From Akkermansiaceae bacterium (lineage in GTDB: Bacteria > Verrucomicrobiota > Verrucomicrobiia > Verrucomicrobiales > Akkermansiaceae): 6,432 nt of DNA. A program made the position numbers and the translations under genes. Of the stretch, positions 6,385-6,432 are shown in pieces. Below the pieces are notes generated by a model, which saw nothing but the letters and a program-made list of their open reading frames with translations, searched no databases and had not been told where the DNA came from. Position 1 is the first letter of the stretch. Every line of letters starts with the position of its first letter. The DNA is taken from contig JABHEX010000157.1 in the NCBI GenBank assembly GCA_018676385.1, positions 1 through 6,432 on the forward strand, given 5' to 3'.

Positions 6385-6432
6385 TCACTTCAAAAATAAC
6401 TCCCCTAGTTTCATAAGTGCTCCTTTACCGAG
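6385..6432 (-). CDS. Possible C-terminal tail of a convergent neighbour gene (partial)
   Basis: On the minus strand the right edge is open for 15 codons and ends with TGA at 6385-6387, giving LGKGALMKLGELFLK. This amphipathic, basic ending is plausible for a protein tail facing crtO, with 9 bp between the two stops. The stretch is too short to judge: an open run of 15 codons is common by chance. Within it, AAAGGAG stands 5 nt before an ATG that would give a nine-residue peptide ending at the same stop, probably also a coincidence. No function can be assigned. Confidence 0.22.
   Translation of the reverse strand, partial: LGKGALMKLGELFLK

Noticed and set aside
6376..6432. A possible terminator hairpin after crtO (CACTT at 6386-6390 pairing with AAGTG at 6415-6419).
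   Set aside because: The stem is only five base pairs with a 24-base loop and no T-run follows.
1..6432. CRISPR arrays, tRNA genes, insertion sequences or att sites.
   Set aside because: No regularly spaced repeats, tRNA-like cloverleaf segments, transposase motifs or terminal inverted repeats were seen; coding sequence fills nearly the whole window.

Overview
The window carries most of a C30 carotenoid (4,4'-diapocarotenoid) tailoring locus of the staphyloxanthin type. The genes resemble the recalled staphylococcal enzymes but are arranged differently. The set present is a CrtI/CrtN-type desaturase (5' end cut off by the window edge), a CrtP/CrtNb-type terminal methyl oxidase, an aldehyde dehydrogenase, a CrtQ-type glycosyltransferase and a CrtO-type acyltransferase. 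Two genes that are not part of the described staphylococcal pathway sit with them: a small lipoprotein-like protein with TPR-like helices and an SRPBCC ligand-binding protein.

Layout. Bases 1-1870 hold a tight plus-strand run: desaturase 3' half, lipoprotein, SRPBCC protein. The gaps are 12 bp and then a 4-bp ATGA overlap. The aldehyde dehydrogenase lies on the minus strand (1842-3215), and its 3' end overlaps the SRPBCC gene by 29 bp tail to tail. A 70-bp divergent spacer (3216-3285) separates it from a second plus-strand run: crtP, crtQ, crtO (3286-6375), with gaps of 11 bp and 1 bp. The last 57 bases hold no confident gene; a 15-codon open frame on the minus strand may be the tail of a convergent neighbour.

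How the genes should work together (inference from family knowledge). A C30 precursor, either dehydrosqualene from CrtM or squalene from HpnCDE, is desaturated by the first gene. CrtP oxidises one or both terminal methyl groups to aldehyde. The aldehyde dehydrogenase gives the carboxylic acid. CrtQ esterifies it with a sugar, and CrtO adds a fatty acyl chain to the sugar. The end product would be a membrane-anchored acyl-glycosyl ester of a diapocarotenoic acid. No synthase for the C30 skeleton is in the window.

Organism. The genes have moderate GC, few recognisable Shine-Dalgarno sequences, and a lipoprotein plus SRPBCC protein beside C30 carotenoid genes. This points away from Staphylococcus, where aldH is unlinked and the crt operon is compact. 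Red marine Verrucomicrobiota such as Rubritalea are known to make acylated glycosyl esters of diapolycopenedioic acid, so a Verrucomicrobiota or other PVC-group source is a reasonable guess. The sequence alone does not prove it.
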